DNA of 10,273 nucleotides from Bacteroidales bacterium (GCA_030626465.1 DAOUOU010000091.1:1-10273), one strand, 5' to 3'; shown: positions 1 through 6,199, numbered from the stretch's first letter. Notes: generated by a model not told the origin, from the letters alone. Program-made: numbers and translations.

Positions 1-1
1 G

Positions 2-871
2 ATCGAAGTTATTTATGAAAAAAGAATAGGAAAAGGTGTTGAAACCTTAAAGGAGGCGTTTGTAATAGAGAAGGAAGCCATCAGCATATTAAAGAAGATG
101 GATGATAAGGAGAAAATAGAAGGATTGACATCCGACTATAAAAAGATGATAAAAAAGTTTGCCAATGCTTCTGAATTGTATCACGAGGGACATTTATTGA
201 TTTATACGGTTTTTGATGAGAATTGCGAAAAATTTCAGATAGAAATGCGTAAAATGAACCATTATGCATCAGGGCTGAATAAAGCAAAGTATTACGAAAG
301 AAAAGGGGGACGGAACCTGGCAAGGGCAAAGAGCATTAGACAAATACTTATTGAAGCAGATAAACCTGAATGGCTGCAATATAAGATGCATGAATCATTT
401 GAATTAGAGAAACTATCCATCCGTAACAAAGGAAGGGCACTTCAGATCTACCAGGATTTTCCGGTTGAATACAATTATGGCTGGGATGATGATGTAACGC
501 CGGAAGAATTAGCCAGGTTCTTTAACAATCCTATAATTAAACTTCCTCCCGAGGATATATTCAACAGAAAGCCTAAGGAAGAGAGGCAGGAGCCTGAAGG
601 TGGTGAAATTGTCTTTAGGGTTCAGATTGCTGCACATACGGTAATGTTGACAGATGAGTATATTAAGACATTCTATACCGGTAATGATTCTATACTGGAA
701 AAAAAAGAAGGCAAATGGTACAAATATCAGATAGGAGGTTTCGATAATTATAAATCAGCTGATAGGCTGCGTATTAATTGTCGTGTGCCCCGGGCTTTTG
801 TTGTTGCTTACCAGGGAGATGAGAAGTTTACAATTAAAGAAGCGCTTGCCATACTTCAGGCTGTTCAGTAA
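2..871 (+). CDS. SPOR-like domain protein, 5' truncated by the window edge
   Basis: The reading frame is open from base 2, so the protein begins outside the window; the first internal ATG is at 98, and nothing suggests it is the true start. The visible part is 289 residues. About residues 1-150 are charged and probably helical, with many Lys, Glu and Tyr, like the repeat-rich N-terminal parts of Bacteroidota envelope proteins. A Pro/Glu-rich linker follows. The last ~88 residues, from 'VFRVQIAAH', look like a SPOR-related domain: the 'RVQIAA' strand, then 'KWYKYQIGGF', then 'AFVVAYQGDEKFTIKEAL'. SPOR domains bind glycan-stripped peptidoglycan, so an envelope location is likely, but the exact role is unknown. 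The stop overlaps the convergent neighbour by 7 bases. Confidence is good for the gene, moderate for the SPOR assignment and low for function. Confidence 0.8.
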   Translation: MEVIYEKRIGKGVETLKEAFVIEKEAISILKKMDDKEKIEGLTSDYKKMIKKFANASELYHEGHLLIYTVFDENCEKFQIEMRKMNHYASGLNKAKYYERKGGRNLARAKSIRQILIEADKPEWLQYKMHESFELEKLSIRNKGRALQIYQDFPVEYNYGWDDDVTPEELARFFNNPIIKLPPEDIFNRKPKEERQEPEGGEIVFRVQIAAHTVMLTDEYIKTFYTGNDSILEKKEGKWYKYQIGGFDNYKSADRLRINCRVPRAFVVAYQGDEKFTIKEALAILQAVQ

Positions 872-1557
872 ATAGTAATTCTATATATAGGCAATTGCCT
901 GGTAATCATTCCTTCTGATTCAACTGTTAATCTGATGCTTATAACACGATCCGGTCCGAGATATCTGATTATGTGTTTTGTTTCTTCTGTGAATTTATTG
1001 GAAGGATTGAAGTGAGAAACATGAAATCCTCCATAATTATAGCCTAATGAGAATTCTTTAATCTTTAGCCATTTATCTGATCCTATAATATCATCGCTAA
1101 AAAAAACTTTGAGGCTGTCACAGGTGAGAAGTGTGTTTTTCATCAGTGTGTCCGATGTTTGTATAATGGTATTATTCACAACAAGCTGTGGCTTTGGTAT
1201 GCGCTTTACAATAAAATGCTTATATCCAATTATAATTGTGTCATAGTCAGATTTTGCATAAAGAGTTAAACGTACTTTTCCGGGCCGCTCCGGTATAAGC
1301 AGATATACCTGGCCGCTGTCATGAAGAACATCTCCATTTGTACTCTTGAATAAAATGGTATCCGAAGTTTTAACATAGTGAGACCTGACCTTTATAAAGT
1401 TGTCAATACCACTGTATAAATAGCCGGATTTTGATGAAAGAATGGTAAGATCATCTTCTTTTAGTGGACTCCCGTATCTTCCTTGTGCTTGAAGTGACTC
1501 AGCAATTATTGTTGACTGGAAAATAGTAAGCAGAAAGACAAAGTATTTCAAGCTCAT
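865..1557 (-). CDS. Secreted protein resembling GldM/PorM periplasmic repeats
   Basis: A 230-residue protein if translation starts at the ATG at 1557. The frame runs up to a TTG at 1581, but the ATG gives a cleaner signal peptide (hydrophobic stretch from 'YFVFLLTIFQ', probable cut after 'LQA'). The mature part is beta-rich. 'LYSGIDNFIKV' and the following 'GQVYLLIPERPGKVRLTLYA' resemble the Ig-like repeats of GldM/PorM, where 'Y.G.dNp..I' motifs recur. GldM is the periplasmic shaft of the type IX secretion and gliding machinery, but this protein is far shorter and lacks the N-terminal membrane helix plus coiled region, so it is a GldM-domain protein rather than GldM. It follows rlmN on the same strand and may be cotranscribed. 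Its 3' end overlaps the convergent SPOR-like gene. The domain call is from memory of motifs and only moderately sure. Confidence 0.65.
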   Translation of the reverse strand: MSLKYFVFLLTIFQSTIIAESLQAQGRYGSPLKEDDLTILSSKSGYLYSGIDNFIKVRSHYVKTSDTILFKSTNGDVLHDSGQVYLLIPERPGKVRLTLYAKSDYDTIIIGYKHFIVKRIPKPQLVVNNTIIQTSDTLMKNTLLTCDSLKVFFSDDIIGSDKWLKIKEFSLGYNYGGFHVSHFNPSNKFTEETKHIIRYLGPDRVISIRLTVESEGMITRQLPIYRITIY

Positions 1558-1628
1558 GTTGACATGTGATATTTCCTGCAAATAAATAATATATCCTTAA
1601 GAGCTACAAGTTTAATTCAGGTATAATC

Positions 1629-2663
1629 TTATTTATTTTCTAATAATTCTTTTGTTGATAGTAAACCACAGGCTGCCATAATATCTTCTCCCCTTGAAAC
1701 ACGGATAGTAGCTGTAATTCCTTTGCTATTCAGTTTATCTCTGAATTTTTGAACCGCTTCATCATCAGTGCCTTCCAACGAAGATCCGGGAATAGCATGA
1801 AATCGCATTAGATTGACCCTGCATTTCAATCCGTTAATCAGACGGACAATCTGGTTGATGTGTTTTTGTGTGTCATTAACTCCTTTGAAAAGAATATACT
1901 CAAAAGATATTCTTCGTTGTTTATCAAGGGTATAACTTTTCAACACTTCGATTATCTCTTTGATCGGATATATTTTTTCAACAGGTATTAACTCAGCTCT
2001 TTCACTATCGAACGGACTATGCATACTAACAGCCAGCTGGCACTTGCTTTCTCCAATATATCTTTTCATACCTGGAATTATTCCAACTGTTGAGACAGTT
2101 ATTCTGCGCGGACTTAGTGCGAGTCCATAATCGGCTGTGAGCAGGGTAAGTGCTCTGAGAACCGAGCTGGTATTATCAAAAGGCTCTCCCATACCCATAA
2201 ACACAAGGTTTGTTATTTTTTCTTTTTCAGGAATACTGATAATCTGGTTCAGCATCTCATTTGTGCTCAGGTTTCCCTGAAAACCCTGTTTTGCTGTCAT
2301 ACAAAACGAACAGCCCAGTTTACAACCTACTTGTGAAGATACACAAAGAGTATGTCTCTTCTTTTCAGGAATATAAGCTGTTTCGATATACTTATTATAT
2401 CCGGCGGGAAAAAGATATTTCTTGGTGCCATCGGTGGAAACACTTACCTTCGAAAAAGGAGTTAAACCAATGAAAAAGTTTTCCGAAAGTGATTTCCTGC
2501 CTCGCTTTGAAATATTTGTCATTTCTTCAAAAGACATAGCTCCACGTCTGTAGATCCATAATGCAATCTCTCTGGCAGCAAATCCAGGTAAATCAAGATG
2601 AGAGGTTTCATTGGCGATCTCTTCAAGAGTCATTCCTAACAGTACCTTTTTGCCTGCTATCAC
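1629..2663 (-). CDS. rlmN: 23S rRNA (adenine-2503-C2)-methyltransferase, radical SAM
   Basis: Methylates C2 of A2503 in 23S rRNA, and in many bacteria A37 of some tRNAs, by radical SAM chemistry with a ping-pong cysteine mechanism. At 344 residues it is full length. The N-terminal helical RNA-binding domain spans about 1-85 ('FEEMTNISKRGR'). The iron-sulfur cluster cysteines are C114, C118 and C121 in the C-x3-C-x2-C motif 'CKLGCSFCMTAKQGFQG'. 'FMGMGEPFDN' (155-164) is the SAM-binding motif. The catalytic C-terminal cysteine that carries the methyl group is C332 in 'MAACGLLSTK'. The 'GEPFDN' and 'AACGLLSTK' wording is typical of Bacteroidales RlmN and points away from the resistance enzyme Cfr. 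The start is a GTG with an in-frame TGA directly upstream, so no longer form is possible; the only later ATG would remove conserved residues. The leader probably contains a hairpin, described separately. Confidence 0.96.
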   Translation of the reverse strand: MIAGKKVLLGMTLEEIANETSHLDLPGFAAREIALWIYRRGAMSFEEMTNISKRGRKSLSENFFIGLTPFSKVSVSTDGTKKYLFPAGYNKYIETAYIPEKKRHTLCVSSQVGCKLGCSFCMTAKQGFQGNLSTNEMLNQIISIPEKEKITNLVFMGMGEPFDNTSSVLRALTLLTADYGLALSPRRITVSTVGIIPGMKRYIGESKCQLAVSMHSPFDSERAELIPVEKIYPIKEIIEVLKSYTLDKQRRISFEYILFKGVNDTQKHINQIVRLINGLKCRVNLMRFHAIPGSSLEGTDDEAVQKFRDKLNSKGITATIRVSRGEDIMAACGLLSTKELLENK

Positions 2664-2696
2664 TCAATAGATTTGTATTATTAGAATAAATGAATC

Positions 2697-2724
2697 TGAA
2701 ACATTTCTGTTCACAGATGTTTCA
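2697..2724 (-). promoter_or_regulatory. Hairpin in the rlmN leader
   Basis: Arms TGAAACA (2697-2703) and TGTTTCA (2718-2724) pair perfectly. After a 2-base bulge, an inner stem of TCTGT (2706-2710) and ACAGA (2713-2717) follows. The structure sits about 34 bases before the rlmN GTG and within the transcript expected from the promoter at 2754-2761. It has no T tract, so it is not a standard terminator. It could be a protein-binding palindrome or a leader structure; function is unknown. Confidence 0.4.
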
Positions 2725-2753
2725 AGAGCCTTTCAATCATGTTCGGCTTGTAA

Positions 2754-2761
2754 CAAAGATA
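2754..2761 (-). promoter_or_regulatory. Probable rlmN promoter -7 box
   Basis: On the minus strand this reads TATCTTTG, an exact match to the Bacteroidota -7 consensus TAnnTTTG. It lies 91 bases before the rlmN start and just downstream of the terminator of the preceding gene, which is where an independent promoter would be expected. I see no convincing -33 TTTG. Confidence 0.5.
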
Positions 2762-2783
2762 GTATTTAATTGAAGAGAAGTCT

Positions 2784-2816
2784 AAAAACAAAAAGCTGAT
2801 CTGAAGATCAGCCTTT
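2784..2816 (-). terminator. Intrinsic terminator of the OB-fold protein gene
   Basis: On the minus strand GCTGATCT, a 2-base loop and AGATCAGC form an 8-bp perfect stem (2795-2812). The stem can be extended by A-T pairs and is followed by T5-G-T5 (2794-2784). It begins 26 bases after the stop codon at 2842, and separates that gene from rlmN. Confidence 0.85.
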
Positions 2817-2841
2817 TGCTATTTGACTACTAAAAACTGTA

Positions 2842-3798
2842 TTAGTAGAGATGTATCTGGAAGGACTCTTTTACTACAATCTCGGGTTCTCCATTGAATG
2901 AAGTAATCAGTCCTGTCATAACTATGTGTTGGTTATCAAAGAATCGACTGGGGCTGTGACTATATTTCCTGGCTATCCATCCGGGTATTACTACTGTAAA
3001 GTCCTGGTAGGGATAATGAAGTCCAAAGTAGAGGAAATATTCATCTGTTGATCTTGAATAATATACTTCAGTAACTCTTCCGTATACCGTTGCAACTTCA
3101 CCCATATAAAATTCAGCACTGTATGCAGAAATTGTTGCAATTCGATACCCATGGTGATAATTCCAGTGTTTTACTATCGGGTACATTCTTATATAATGTC
3201 TGTGTAAAACAGGAGTCCAGATAATATTGATCTTTACCGGAGCTCTGTATACATAATGTTGTGCTCTGTAAGCCCTGCTTGGAGGAGAAGTGTAGTAATG
3301 ATGGACAACCCTGTGTCTTTCTCTGTAAAGACGCGGTGATGTATATTCTATACGGGCAGTAGTCCGGGTGTGTCTGACATGAGTATCGGAATGTCTGTTT
3401 TCCGGTCTGGCATGAGTTTGAGCAGGCTTGTTTGTTCTAATGTTGTTATTTGCCAAATTTGAGTTTTCATGTTGCGAGTTGACACGTCCGCTCTGTGTAT
3501 TGGTGCGGCTATTTCTGGATTGGGTAGTAGCAGGCTGCCTGCTTCTGCTTGTCCTTGTAGCCTCTGTAGTTCTTGTTGTTGTTGAAGCATGTTGTCTGTT
3601 ATTTTGCGTATCATTATACCTTTGCGGAGTTCCTTTTCTCTCTCTGTCGCTTTGTGATGAATTGTTCGCAGAAGAATTATTAGTTCTAGCTTCATTTCCC
3701 GGGGCAGCTTGTGTTCTATTGGCAGTCCTCCTGGAGGACTGATTGTATGAAGTTGCTGCTATTAACAACATAGCCAATATAAGTATCATTTTTTTCAT
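2842..3798 (-). CDS. Secreted low-complexity protein with C-terminal OB-fold-like domain
   Basis: A 318-residue exported protein. Residues 1-18 are a signal peptide (Lys-Lys, then 'MILILAMLLIAATS') without a lipobox cysteine. Residues 19-150 are low-complexity, rich in Asn, Gln, Ser, Thr and Arg, with almost no hydrophobic residues, so probably disordered. Residues 150-220 are rich in Tyr, His and Arg ('RHRVVHHYYTS', 'KHWNYHHGYRI'). Residues ~225-318 look like an OB-fold of the kind found in periplasmic proteins: 'YMGEVATVYGRVTEVYYS', 'YFLYFGLHYPYQDFTVVI', 'HIVMTGLITSFNGEPEIVV'. That order (Val-x-Gly-x-Val strand, FxLxFG..YP, VtGxI..ynGxpeIv) is a recurrent pattern. The ligand is unknown; the basic Tyr/His-rich linker could contact cell wall or nucleic acid. 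The gene has its own candidate promoter and a strong terminator. The first ATG (3798) is preferred; a second Met at residue 4 is possible. Confidence 0.85.
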   Translation of the reverse strand: MKKMILILAMLLIAATSYNQSSRRTANRTQAAPGNEARTNNSSANNSSQSDRERKGTPQRYNDTQNNRQHASTTTRTTEATRTSRSRQPATTQSRNSRTNTQSGRVNSQHENSNLANNNIRTNKPAQTHARPENRHSDTHVRHTRTTARIEYTSPRLYRERHRVVHHYYTSPPSRAYRAQHYVYRAPVKINIIWTPVLHRHYIRMYPIVKHWNYHHGYRIATISAYSAEFYMGEVATVYGRVTEVYYSRSTDEYFLYFGLHYPYQDFTVVIPGWIARKYSHSPSRFFDNQHIVMTGLITSFNGEPEIVVKESFQIHLY

Positions 3799-3846
3799 TG
3801 CCTGCGAATTTTAATGTTGCTGCTAAACAAACTACAAAATGAATGC

Positions 3847-3854
3847 CAAAAATA
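3847..3854 (-). promoter_or_regulatory. Probable -7 box for the OB-fold protein gene
   Basis: On the minus strand this reads TATTTTTG, an exact TAnnTTTG match, 48 bases before the ATG at 3798. That would give a leader of about 40 bases. A TTG about 15 bases upstream is a poor -33 element, so support rests on the -7 box and position. Confidence 0.45.
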
Positions 3855-3960
3855 TATCTAATTGAATGACAATAAATTAAACTATCATTTCCTCCCTATG
3901 GAAAATGGAATTGATGCAAATTAAGAATAAAGTATTTAAGCTATTTATAGATTTTAGTTC

Positions 3961-3968
3961 TATTTTTG
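3961..3968 (+). promoter_or_regulatory. Probable metA promoter -7 box
   Basis: TATTTTTG matches TAnnTTTG exactly and ends 20 bases before the metA ATG. The transcript would start near 3975, leaving a leader of about 14 bases, too short for a SAM riboswitch or T-box. No clear -33 TTTG is visible. Confidence 0.5.
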
Positions 3969-3988
3969 CAAGCTAACTATTCTGTCAT

Positions 3989-4906
3989 ATGCCACTAAAC
4001 ATACCCGATAAGCTTCCTGCAATAGATGTTCTTGAGAAGGAAAATATCTTTGTCATGAAGGCGACAAGAGCGATTCATCAGGACATCAGGCCTTTGAGAG
4101 TGATCATCTTAAATCTGATGCCTATAAAAATTGCTACTGAAGCCCATATCTTACGACTTCTTTCAAATACACCATTACAGGTAGAGATTGTATTGCTTCA
4201 TACCGCAGACCATATTTCCAAAAACACGTCTATGGAACATCTGAAAGCCTTTTACAAAACTTTTCATCAAATTGAAGGTGATAAATTTGATGGTATGATA
4301 ATTACAGGGGCACCAATTGAACACCTTGAGTTTGAGGAAGTGAATTACTGGAATGAACTGCAAGGTATTATGGATTGGACCAGAACCCACGTTACCTCAA
4401 CAATGTTTATTTGTTGGGGTGCCCAGGCAGGACTATATCACTTTTATAAAGTACCGAAATATACCCTCCCTCAAAAAATGTTTGGGGTATTTGACCATAC
4501 TGTCAATAATCCCTTGATCCCTTTGATTCGTGGTTATGATGAAGTTTTCCATGCTCCTCACTCCAGATATACCGAAATCAGAAAAGCAGATATTGAAAAA
4601 ATTAAAGACCTTGAGATTGTAGCTGAATCGGAAGAAGCAGGCCTTTTTATTGTGATGTCAAAAACTGGCAGACAGATATATGTTACGGGTCATGCTGAAT
4701 ACGATCCCACAACCTTAAAAGAAGAATACGAAAGGGATATTAAAAAAGGACTCGATATTGAGTTACCCAAGAATTATTTCAAACACAACAATCCGTCAAA
4801 CATGACCAAGGTCAGGTGGAAGAGCCATGCTCATTTGCTATTTTTAAACTGGCTGAATTATTACGTCTACCAGATGACACCTTACAATATTGAGGATATT
4901 GATTGA
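3989..4906 (+). CDS. metA: Homoserine O-acetyltransferase of the MetA family
   Basis: Acylates the hydroxyl of L-homoserine, the committed step from the aspartate pathway to methionine. At 305 residues it has the usual MetA length, with a class I glutamine-amidotransferase-like fold. The catalytic cysteine is C142 in 'FICWGAQAG', with H235 and E237 in 'TGHAEYD'; these positions equal the family numbering. Residue 111, in 'TGAPIEHLEF', is glutamate. In the MetA family Glu at this site selects acetyl-CoA, whereas Gly (as in E. coli) selects succinyl-CoA, so the product is predicted to be O-acetylhomoserine even though the gene is often annotated as homoserine O-succinyltransferase. The start ATG gives the conserved 'MPLNIPDKLPA' beginning. 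It is a single-gene unit with its own promoter box and terminator; no other methionine gene lies nearby. Confidence 0.96.
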   Translation: MPLNIPDKLPAIDVLEKENIFVMKATRAIHQDIRPLRVIILNLMPIKIATEAHILRLLSNTPLQVEIVLLHTADHISKNTSMEHLKAFYKTFHQIEGDKFDGMIITGAPIEHLEFEEVNYWNELQGIMDWTRTHVTSTMFICWGAQAGLYHFYKVPKYTLPQKMFGVFDHTVNNPLIPLIRGYDEVFHAPHSRYTEIRKADIEKIKDLEIVAESEEAGLFIVMSKTGRQIYVTGHAEYDPTTLKEEYERDIKKGLDIELPKNYFKHNNPSNMTKVRWKSHAHLLFLNWLNYYVYQMTPYNIEDID

Positions 4907-4910
4907 GTTT

Positions 4911-4934
4911 ACTGCTTAGAAATAAGTAGTTTTT
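4911..4934 (+). terminator. Intrinsic terminator of metA
   Basis: ACTGCTTA (4911-4918), a GAAA tetraloop and TAAGTAGT (4923-4930) form an 8-bp stem with one G-T pair, followed by a run of T. It starts 4 bases after the metA stop codon. Confidence 0.85.
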
Positions 4935-5016
4935 CAGATACTGTTTATAATATCACCGTTATACAATACCAATTGTTCAAATCTTTTTTTTAATTTTCTG
5001 AATTAACCGGTATTTT

Positions 5017-5024
5017 TATATTTG
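5017..5024 (+). promoter_or_regulatory. Candidate upstream promoter box for the response regulator
   Basis: TATATTTG is an exact TAnnTTTG match about 92 bases before the preferred ATG at 5116. A transcript from here would have a leader of about 85 bases. A second, closer candidate lies at 5087-5094; I cannot tell which is used. Confidence 0.35.
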
Positions 5025-5086
5025 GTGTTTCATGGATAAAAATATGCCTCTTATGTAAAAAACAAACTTTTCTATAATTCCTATCG

Positions 5087-5094
5087 TATACTTG
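5087..5094 (+). promoter_or_regulatory. Candidate proximal promoter box for the response regulator
   Basis: TATACTTG differs from TAnnTTTG at one position and would start transcription near 5101, about 15 bases before the ATG at 5116. That is the same spacing as at metA. The TTG inside this box could be mistaken for a start codon. Confidence 0.35.
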
Positions 5095-5115
5095 CGAGTA
5101 TCAAATTTTAATTAC

Positions 5116-5610
5116 ATGTCACTACTATCTAATTCCAGGGCGCGCAAGAATATAGATGTAAGTATAGAAAGAAAATTATCGATGACTAAGTTTAATGCTG
5201 CTTCTACTTCAAATATGGTAAACCAACAAGATACTGATTACGACTGGTCGCAATATACTATTCTGATCGCAGAAGACGAAGACACAAATTACATATACCT
5301 CGAAACAGCACTTGAAAAAACAAATGCTACGATATTAAGAGCAAAGAATGGAAAGGAAGCTGTTGAATTGGCACGTGTGAATCCAATGATTGATATCATC
5401 CTGATGGATATTAAAATGCCGGAAATGAATGGTTTTGAAGCTACACGCAGTATAAAATCATTCAGAAAGGATATTCCGATTATTGCCCAGACTGCCTTTG
5501 CTATGGACGAGGATCGCAGGAATTGTAGCGCCGTGGGATGTATTGATTTTCTGGCAAAACCTATTCGGTACAGAGTGCTTGTGGAAACTCTCGCTAAATA
5601 CCTTAAATAA
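5116..5610 (+). CDS. Stand-alone response-regulator receiver protein
   Basis: A 164-residue protein from the ATG at 5116. The open frame extends to a TTG at 5092, but that TTG sits in a candidate promoter box and the ATG is preferred; ATGs at 5182 and 5215 are also possible. Residues 1-45 are polar with no recognised domain. Residues ~46-164 are one complete CheY-like receiver: acidic pocket E53-D54-E55 in 'ILIAEDED', phosphoacceptor D98 in 'ILMDIKMPEMNGFEATR', T126 in 'PIIAQTAFA' and K148 in 'FLAKPI'. There is no DNA-binding or enzymatic output domain. The sequence resembles the receiver domains at the end of hybrid histidine kinases, so it probably takes phosphate from a kinase encoded elsewhere and acts by protein contact. 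No kinase lies in the window; its partner and target are unknown. Confidence 0.9.
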   Translation: MSLLSNSRARKNIDVSIERKLSMTKFNAASTSNMVNQQDTDYDWSQYTILIAEDEDTNYIYLETALEKTNATILRAKNGKEAVELARVNPMIDIILMDIKMPEMNGFEATRSIKSFRKDIPIIAQTAFAMDEDRRNCSAVGCIDFLAKPIRYRVLVETLAKYLK

Positions 5611-5623
5611 TCGAGTAAGCTTA

Positions 5624-5652
5624 TTTTGCCTCTTTGTATCTTTGAGGCAAAA
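5624..5652 (+). repeat. 9-bp inverted repeat around the DUF2721 promoter box
   Basis: TTTTGCCTC (5624-5632) and GAGGCAAAA (5644-5652) are perfect inverted repeats separated by 11 bases. They lie between the response-regulator stop (5610) and the ATG at 5656. The TATCTTTG box occupies the spacer. There is no following T tract, so an operator is at least as likely as a terminator. Confidence 0.5.
5637..5644 (+). promoter_or_regulatory. Candidate -7 box for the DUF2721 gene
   Basis: TATCTTTG is an exact TAnnTTTG match, 11 bases before the ATG at 5656. A transcript from here would be nearly leaderless. No -33 TTTG is visible at the usual distance, so readthrough from the response regulator gene remains possible. 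Confidence 0.35.
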
Positions 5653-5655
5653 ACA

Positions 5656-6045
5656 ATGAAATTATCTTTAGCAACTCCCGCTCTTCTCTTTTCAGCAATA
5701 TCTCTGTTGTTACTTGCGTATACAAACAGATTTCTTACGATTGCCCAATTGGTAAGGACACTCCATGCAAAGTATAAAGAAAATCGTGATCATATCATAT
5801 TTGGTCAGATTAAGAACCTCAGGAAGCGTATTAACCTTATTCGTAACATGCAGATTTTTGGGCTTGTTAGTCTTTTGCTATGTGTGATATGTATGTTTTT
5901 ACTGTATGTTCAATGGAATTCAATAGCTGAAATTATCTTTGGTATAGCACTTTTGTTGCTGATTGCCTCCCTCGGACTTTCAGCCTGGGAGATCCAGATA
6001 TCTGTACATGCACTGAATCTGCATTTAAGCGATATTGAGGAGTAA
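5656..6045 (+). CDS. DUF2721 family integral membrane protein
   Basis: A 129-residue protein from the ATG at 5656. The frame continues to a TTG at 5626, but that lies within the inverted repeat and the ATG gives a standard DUF2721 start. The conserved N-terminal block is seen: 'TPALLFSAISLLLLAYTNRF' (membrane helix 1) followed by 'IAQLVRTLHAKY'. Then comes a basic, probably cytoplasmic segment ('QIKNLRKRINLIRN') and two hydrophobic stretches ('IFGLVSLLLCVICMFLLYV' and 'IAEIIFGIALLLLIASLGLSA'). The C-terminal tail is 'EIQISVHALNLHLSDIEE'. The family's function is unknown, and neighbours do not suggest one. The stop codon lies within a long imperfect hairpin at 6033-6061. Confidence 0.88.
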   Translation: MKLSLATPALLFSAISLLLLAYTNRFLTIAQLVRTLHAKYKENRDHIIFGQIKNLRKRINLIRNMQIFGLVSLLLCVICMFLLYVQWNSIAEIIFGIALLLLIASLGLSAWEIQISVHALNLHLSDIEE

Positions 6046-6061
6046 GAGTTACTCTTCGATA
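6033..6061. repeat. Imperfect inverted repeat spanning the DUF2721 stop codon
   Basis: Thirteen pairs (6033-6045 with 6049-6061, including two G-T pairs when read as plus-strand RNA) close a 3-base GAG loop. The arms include the last codons and TAA of the DUF2721 gene. No T tract follows on either strand. It may block exonucleases or end transcription inefficiently. It also lies at the broken end of the minus-strand DUF255 remnant. Confidence 0.5.
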
Positions 6062-6082
6062 GGAGCAGGTAAATTTGAAAGG

Positions 6083-6199
6083 GTATGGACTGCTTTCCTC
6101 AATAAGCTTATTGGTATATGGATGTTTGTTCATTCGTTCTATATTTTGAGATGTGCAGCTTATACTTATAAGAAGGAGAGCAAGAAAGGAGTATCTCAT
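6083..6199 (-). pseudogene. Remnant: 5' end of a DUF255 (YyaL-type) thioredoxin-domain lipoprotein gene
   Basis: From an ATG at 6199 the minus strand encodes 'MRYSFLALLLISISC', a lipoprotein-type signal peptide with a cysteine at residue 15. Residues 23-39 read 'MNKHPYTNKLIEESSPY'. Proteins of the DUF255/YyaL family (about 670-700 residues, thioredoxin-like N-terminal domain plus alpha/alpha barrel) start their conserved domain with N-x-L-I-x-E-x-SPY-LLQHA-NPVDW. Here similarity stops exactly after SPY (base 6083); the frame then runs as unrelated sequence into the DUF2721 gene on the other strand and ends at 5933. Nothing of the remaining ~640 codons is present. The simplest reading is a deletion that kept only the first ~39 codons. 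Alternatively it is a real short lipoprotein with a chance match. The motif match is from memory. Confidence 0.6.

Noticed and set aside
1..4. Window begins with GATC, as a Sau3AI clone end would
   Set aside because: A four-base match is expected often by chance; there is no vector sequence.
889..900. Twelve-base palindrome AGGCAATTGCCT after the SPOR-like gene stop
   Set aside because: It lies in the coding sequence of the GldM-like gene, has no loop and no T tract, and a 12-base palindrome can occur by chance.
3348..3742. Two long open frames (minus and plus) inside the OB-fold protein gene
   Set aside because: They lie over the low-complexity Arg/Thr/Gln region, whose repetitive codons keep other frames open. 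Their products have no domain-like composition.
3799..3988. Region before metA examined for a SAM riboswitch or T-box
   Set aside because: The likely transcript start is only ~14 bases before the ATG, and no terminator/antiterminator or SAM-type core is visible.
5032..5058. Eight-codon open frame (MDKNMPLM) in the possible long leader of the response regulator gene
   Set aside because: No ribosome-binding site is seen, it would begin at or before the likely transcript start, and its codons show no attenuator-like composition.
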